Translations under genes and position numbers: made by a program | Shown here: piece after piece, positions 28,190 to 31,307 of the stretch | Layout: the number at the start of each line of letters is the position of its first letter | How positions within the stretch are numbered: position 1 is the stretch's first letter | The notes under the pieces: generated by a model | The model's input: the letters and a program-made list of their open reading frames with translations, nothing else | Told to the model about the DNA's origin: nothing | The model's database searches: none | Origin: a virus | Length of the DNA: 31,307 nt | Virus record (IMG/VR): IMGVR_UViG_3300021962_000411 | Coordinates: 1 to 31,307 of that record | Reading direction: 5' to 3' (one strand)

Positions 28190-29362
28190 ATGAAAATCGT
28201 TTTAAAAAGAACAGACGAACAAGTTGAACTAATCAAGGCTATGGCTTCTCGCAACCGTGAGGTTGCTTATGAAGCTCAAATTGCTTTAGCTCAGTTCATT
28301 GGACCCGTCCTCGCTGAAGTTATTAATAACGCTCCTACCGTTTCTAATCTCTTCACCAGCCTCCAATTCAACGCTGAAGATAATCCTTCAATTCCTTTGG
28401 ATCTCTACTACGACATTTTTGACGAAGATTATATCAAGGTCTATAGTCAATCTGTTGCCGGTGGTCTTCCTCAGAACATCGTTCAACCTACAGCTTCAGA
28501 GCTAAAGGTTGCTACTTATAAACTCGACAGCGCTGTCGCTTTCGACAAGAAGTACGCTGCTAAGAGCCGTCTAGATGTAGTTAGTAAGACTTTCACTCGC
28601 GTAGCTCAAGAAGTTATGCTAAAGCAAGAAAGAACTTCAGCTAATCTTCTTCTTACCGCTCTAGCTCAAGCTTCTACTGGTAATGATCCTGTTGCCGCTA
28701 ATAACTATCACGTTTTCCGTACTGCTGCTGCTGGTCGTTTCGTTCTTAACGACTTGAACAAGTTGTTCACCAAGATCAAGCGTATTAACGCTTCATTCGT
28801 CGGTGGTACTCCTTCTGGCGCTCGCAGAGGATTGACTGACCTCATCGTTTCTCCTGAAATTGTTGAGGAAATTCGTGGTATGGCTTATAACCCTATCAAC
28901 ACCAAAGTCGCTCCCGTTACCGTTGGTTCTAACACAGCTGGTAATGCTCCTGTAGTTGCTACAGATGCAGTTCGCGATCAAATCTTTAGTCAAGCCGGTC
29001 TACCTGAATTCTATGGTGTTAGCATCATGGAAATTCTTGAACTCGGAATTGGAAAGAGATTTAACACCATCTTTGATACAGTAGCTGGTACTACAGCTTA
29101 CGCTGATCACTATAGCATTCAAGCTTATAGTGGTACTGCCACAGCTTTTGATGGAGCTACTGAAGAAATCATTGTCGGTATCGACAGAAGCCGTGATTCT
29201 CTAATCCGTGCCGTAGCCGTCGATTCTGATACTGGATCTGAATTCAATCTCACTGCTGATGATCAATATACTCTCCGTCAAGGAAAGATTGGTTATTATG
29301 GTGGTCTAGAAGAAGGACGCATGGTTCTCGACAATCGTGCGTTGGTCGGTCTAATTGTCTAA
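28190..29362 (+). CDS. Major capsid protein (probable)
   Basis: A 390-residue protein directly downstream of scaffold and the putative decoration protein, followed by an intrinsic terminator, and with the strongest codon bias of the window. N-terminal helix (QVELIKAMASRNREVAYEAQ), then SVAGGLPQNIVQPTASELK, a helix-rich spine (AKSRLDVVSKTFTRVAQEVM) and the late part PEIVEEIRGMAYN, FYGVSIMEILELGIG fit an HK97-fold capsid by order and length. No single diagnostic motif. A separate delta domain is not evident, in keeping with a dedicated scaffold gene upstream. Confidence 0.8.
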   Translation: MKIVLKRTDEQVELIKAMASRNREVAYEAQIALAQFIGPVLAEVINNAPTVSNLFTSLQFNAEDNPSIPLDLYYDIFDEDYIKVYSQSVAGGLPQNIVQPTASELKVATYKLDSAVAFDKKYAAKSRLDVVSKTFTRVAQEVMLKQERTSANLLLTALAQASTGNDPVAANNYHVFRTAAAGRFVLNDLNKLFTKIKRINASFVGGTPSGARRGLTDLIVSPEIVEEIRGMAYNPINTKVAPVTVGSNTAGNAPVVATDAVRDQIFSQAGLPEFYGVSIMEILELGIGKRFNTIFDTVAGTTAYADHYSIQAYSGTATAFDGATEEIIVGIDRSRDSLIRAVAVDSDTGSEFNLTADDQYTLRQGKIGYYGGLEEGRMVLDNRALVGLIV

Positions 29363-29383
29363 TATATACGGTTAAACGAAATT

Positions 29384-29413
29384 GGCGTTATCCGAAAGGG
29401 TAACGCCTTTTTT
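29384..29413 (+). terminator. Intrinsic terminator after the major capsid gene
   Basis: GGCGTTATCC-GAAA-GGGTAACGCC (29384-29407) is followed by six T. Likely ends the head-gene transcript or reduces it downstream. Confidence 0.9.
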
Positions 29414-29447
29414 ATTGAATTATTTAAACAATAACAAATTATAATAT

Positions 29448-29876
29448 ATGGCTAAAAAGCTTATAAAAAAAGACAATAAGAAGTCTAAAAAAGATCAAGC
29501 CCCAAAATCAGCTTTGGATGATCTTATTCTAGCTGATGGTAAAGTAACTGAGCCACTGGAAGATCCAGATATTAAAAAAGTAAAAGAGCTAGAAGAAATT
29601 TTAGGTGTAAAAAAAGTTAATCCCTTTGGGACTTATAACTTAGAAGTTTTTAAAGAGAAGTTGAGCGATATGACTAATTTAGATTTACAAAATTTGTGTG
29701 AACGAGTTGGTATTTTCGCTAGTGGATCAAGAATGCAAATTAAAGAAAAGTTGTTGCGCGAATTCAAGTCGGTAGCAAGAGGAACAATCTCTATGACCGC
29801 TGAATCTCCTAGCGTTCAACTAGATCCTAATAATCCTTTGCATAAAAAGACTTTAAAAATTCTCGGTGAAATATAA
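29448..29876 (+). CDS. Structural-region protein with SAP-like motif
   Basis: A 142-residue protein. The first ~45 residues are Lys-rich and disordered. Residues ~60-108 (GTYNLEVFKEKLSDMTNLDL, then LCERVGIFASGSRMQIKEKL and LREF) match the SAP pattern of two helices around 'L-x-x-G...SG-(T/S)-(K/R)', known for DNA binding. Its end is Pro/Asn-rich. Between capsid and tail genes it may be a head-completion, DNA-end-binding or head-tail joining protein. The SAP-like reading is good, the role is inferred. Confidence 0.7.
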   Translation: MAKKLIKKDNKKSKKDQAPKSALDDLILADGKVTEPLEDPDIKKVKELEEILGVKKVNPFGTYNLEVFKEKLSDMTNLDLQNLCERVGIFASGSRMQIKEKLLREFKSVARGTISMTAESPSVQLDPNNPLHKKTLKILGEI

Positions 29877-29897
29877 TATACATTACAGTACATAATT

Positions 29898-30095
29898 ATG
29901 GAACAGAATCAAATTAATCTATCAACAGTAACTGATGTTCAACTAAAGGCATTTGCCTACGATGAACTAGGAAAGATCGAAGTCGCTCAAGCTAATCTTC
30001 GCGTTATCAATCAGGAGCTTGCAAATCGTGCAAAGGCTGCTGCTGGTGCGTCTAGCAATGGAGTAGTGAATCCAGATCTTCCAGTAGTTAAGTAA
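29898..30095 (+). CDS. Small helical protein of a common phage type
   Basis: A 65-residue protein. The segment LKAFAYDELGKIEVAQANLR followed by VINQELANR is a pattern I recognise from many phage head-tail regions: 'LKAlAYDxLxxIExxQxNLxxINxEL'. It forms one long helix, likely a trimeric or other coiled coil, with a Gly/Ala/Ser tail. Role unknown, possibly a connector or accessory of the head. An intrinsic terminator follows 17 nt after the stop. Confidence 0.7.
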   Translation: MEQNQINLSTVTDVQLKAFAYDELGKIEVAQANLRVINQELANRAKAAAGASSNGVVNPDLPVVK

Positions 30096-30112
30096 TATTA
30101 AATAACTCACGA

Positions 30113-30138
30113 ACCCAAGCGCAAGCTTGGGTTTTTTT
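30113..30138 (+). terminator. Intrinsic terminator
   Basis: ACCCAAGC-GCAA-GCTTGGGT (30113-30132) with a T-run to 30138. It separates the head genes from the tail/fibre genes. Confidence 0.9.
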
Positions 30139-30174
30139 GTCTCTATATTTAATATATGGTGTAATATTTATCAA

Positions 30175-30504
30175 ATGGCTACTCAGTTAACAGTCATAAG
30201 AGGCGACACATTTCCTACGCAAACGATAACAGTTACGTCTGATTCTTTGGACTTTAGTAATATTAGTTGCACAGGACAAATCCGTCCTCATCCTGATGGA
30301 AATTTATTGTATACTTTTGTGCCTACAATAGTGACTGGAGTAATTGGAACTGGAATAGTAGAATTTGATATTCCTTCCAGCATAACAAAAAATTTTCCAC
30401 CTATTAATTTATATGGTGATGTGCATTTCTATTCTACAGGAATTCAAGATCGTACGCTTTTTGAATTTAGATTAGATGTTTTAGCGGATGTAACACATTT
30501 ATAA
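30175..30504 (+). CDS. Small beta-rich tail or baseplate protein
   Basis: ATG 30175 (MATQLTVIRGDTFPTQTITV) is chosen over 30127, whose extra 16 residues lie on the terminator T-run. The 109-residue product has LTVIRGDTF, IRPHPDGNLLYTF and GIVEFDIPSSITKNFP, then GDVHFYSTG and LFEFRLDVLADVT. The 'V-x-RGD-T...I' strand followed by 'R-x-x-P-x-G' is typical of small Ig-like baseplate/tail-fibre-attachment proteins (BppU-N-like appearance). It precedes the fibre by one base. Family not certain. Confidence 0.7.
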   Translation: MATQLTVIRGDTFPTQTITVTSDSLDFSNISCTGQIRPHPDGNLLYTFVPTIVTGVIGTGIVEFDIPSSITKNFPPINLYGDVHFYSTGIQDRTLFEFRLDVLADVTHL

Positions 30505-30505
30505 A

Positions 30506-31307
30506 ATGTCTATTAATGTCAATACTTCCTCTAATTCTAATCAAATAAATGTAACCGTTGGAGGCGGATCGAATTCTACTGTTGTTGACAGTAGTAATAA
30601 TAATAATATTTTAATTCAATCTGTTGCCCCCGAAGGTTCTTCTACTAAAATAGTTGAAAGAGGTCCATCGGGAAGTTCTGGTACTAGCGGTTCTTCTGGC
30701 ACTAGTGGAACTAGCGGAACATCTGGATCAAGTGGTTCGTCAGGTAGTTCAGGTTCGTCTGGATCAAGTGGTAGTTCTGGAACTAGCGGTACTTCTGGAA
30801 CAAGTGGCACTTCTGGAACAAGTGGTACTTCTGGTTCCAGCGGAAGCAGTGGAACTTCTGGTTCTAGTGGATCATCTGGAAGTTCTGGCTCAAGCGGAAG
30901 CAGCGGAACTTCTGGCACTAGCGGCACTTCTGGAACGAGTGGAACGTCTGGAACAAGCGGAAGTTCAGGTAGAGACGGAACTTCTGGATCAAGTGGAAGT
31001 TCTGGAAGCAGTGGAAGCAGCGGGAGCAGTGGTACATCTGGAACTTCTGGCACTAGCGGCACTTCTGGTACAAGCGGAACTTCTGGAACAAGTGGAAGTT
31101 CAGGTAGAGATGGAACTTCTGGATCAAGCGGAAGCTCTGGAAGCAGTGGAAGCAGCGGGAGCAGTGGTACATCTGGAACGTCTGGCACTAGTGGCACTTC
31201 TGGTACAAGCGGAACTTCTGGAACAAGTGGAAGTTCAGGTAGAGATGGAACTTCTGGATCAAGCGGAAGCTCTGGAAGCAGTGGAAGCAGCGGGAGCAGT
31301 GGTACAT
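30506..31307 (+). CDS. Tail fibre with Gly-Ser/Thr-Ser triplet repeats (cut by window edge)
   Basis: The open frame from ATG 30506 reaches the window edge (267 codons, no stop). Residues 1-~52 are an Asn/Ser-rich head with VTVGGGSNSTVVD and a charged end (STKIVERG). From ~53 on, glycine is at every third place (GTS, GSS, GRD), a collagen-like triplet pattern without proline. It likely trimerises into a rod. The head would attach to the baseplate, and the receptor tip lies outside the window. The dense Ser/Thr surface makes it a candidate substrate for the phage's glycosyltransferases (inference). Confidence 0.8.
   Translation, partial: MSINVNTSSNSNQINVTVGGGSNSTVVDSSNNNNILIQSVAPEGSSTKIVERGPSGSSGTSGSSGTSGTSGTSGSSGSSGSSGSSGSSGSSGTSGTSGTSGTSGTSGTSGSSGSSGTSGSSGSSGSSGSSGSSGTSGTSGTSGTSGTSGTSGSSGRDGTSGSSGSSGSSGSSGSSGTSGTSGTSGTSGTSGTSGTSGSSGRDGTSGSSGSSGSSGSSGSSGTSGTSGTSGTSGTSGTSGTSGSSGRDGTSGSSGSSGSSGSSGSSGT
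30959..31307 (+). repeat. 135-bp tandem repeat inside the fibre gene
   Basis: The segment GGAAGTTCAGGTAGAGA recurs at 30959, 31094 and 31229, giving an exact 135-bp period (45 residues, 15 Gly-x-x triplets). Each unit includes GRD once. Copies 1 and 2 are full, copy 3 is cut by the edge. The copies differ by only a few silent bases, so they are recent duplications or kept alike by recombination. Confidence 0.85.

Noticed and set aside
30616-31197. 193-residue Pro/Val/Leu-rich open frame on the minus strand
   Set aside because: It is the mirror image of the Gly-Ser/Thr triplet repeats of the fibre gene. Its regular PLVPEVP-like composition comes from the repeat, and it has no start signal of its own.

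Overview
This is a stretch of a tailed double-stranded DNA phage (Caudoviricetes) genome. The evidence is a large terminase ATPase-nuclease, a portal-like protein, a prohead protease-scaffold, a major capsid candidate and the start of a tail fibre, all on the + strand from about 18 kb to the right edge. The host cannot be named. Two features are useful hints: Shine-Dalgarno sites are nearly absent (most starts sit in A/T-rich contexts such as TAATATG), and left-arm operons carry sigma70-type promoters (TTGAC-/TAnnnT) that end about 6 nt before the first ATG, which implies leaderless mRNAs.

Left arm (1-9.6 kb). After four small + genes and a terminator, the region holds eight units of tiny - strand genes (about 22-80 aa, plus a 215 aa Gp88-like protein and an exported lysozyme-fold enzyme). 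Between units lies a repeated intergenic element. Reading left to right it has a strong + strand promoter (TTGAC[A/G], 17-18 bp, TAC[A/C][A/C]T), then C-run/G-run palindromes beginning about 2 bp after the -10, then often a GTGCCAA...TTGGCAC hairpin, ending near the stop codon of the convergent - operon. Back-to-back with the + promoter is the - promoter of the preceding operon. Seven copies have an intact + promoter and two look like relics. This array is the best candidate for an undescribed regulatory system. Several genes were recovered below the usual 60-codon cutoff: two membrane microproteins, a zinc ribbon, a 57 aa protein and a 47 aa paralogue.

Glycan block (9.6-18.1 kb, strongly A/T-rich). 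A two-domain glycosyltransferase is followed by a 1490-residue modular enzyme (GT4 + GT4 + linker + FkbM-type methyltransferase + TibC/Aah-like heptosyltransferase), a free-standing second TibC-like enzyme and a small unknown protein. All are translationally coupled. An opposite-strand GT4 enzyme closes the block.

Replication/packaging and head block (18.1-30.1 kb). PhoH-like ATPase, zinc-ribbon protein, sigma-like factor with a cysteine-rich insert, a possible small terminase, a C2H2 + ERCC4-type nuclease and the large terminase overlap in tandem. Portal, protease-scaffold (with a possible internal start for free scaffold), a putative decoration protein, major capsid, a SAP-like protein and a small helical protein follow, with two clear intrinsic terminators.

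Fibre (30.1 kb to edge). A small beta-rich baseplate/tail candidate precedes a fibre made of Gly-Ser/Thr-Ser triplets with an exact 135 bp tandem repeat, cut by the window edge. The Ser/Thr-rich fibre and the phage's own glycosyltransferases suggest, by inference only, that the phage glycosylates its own virion.
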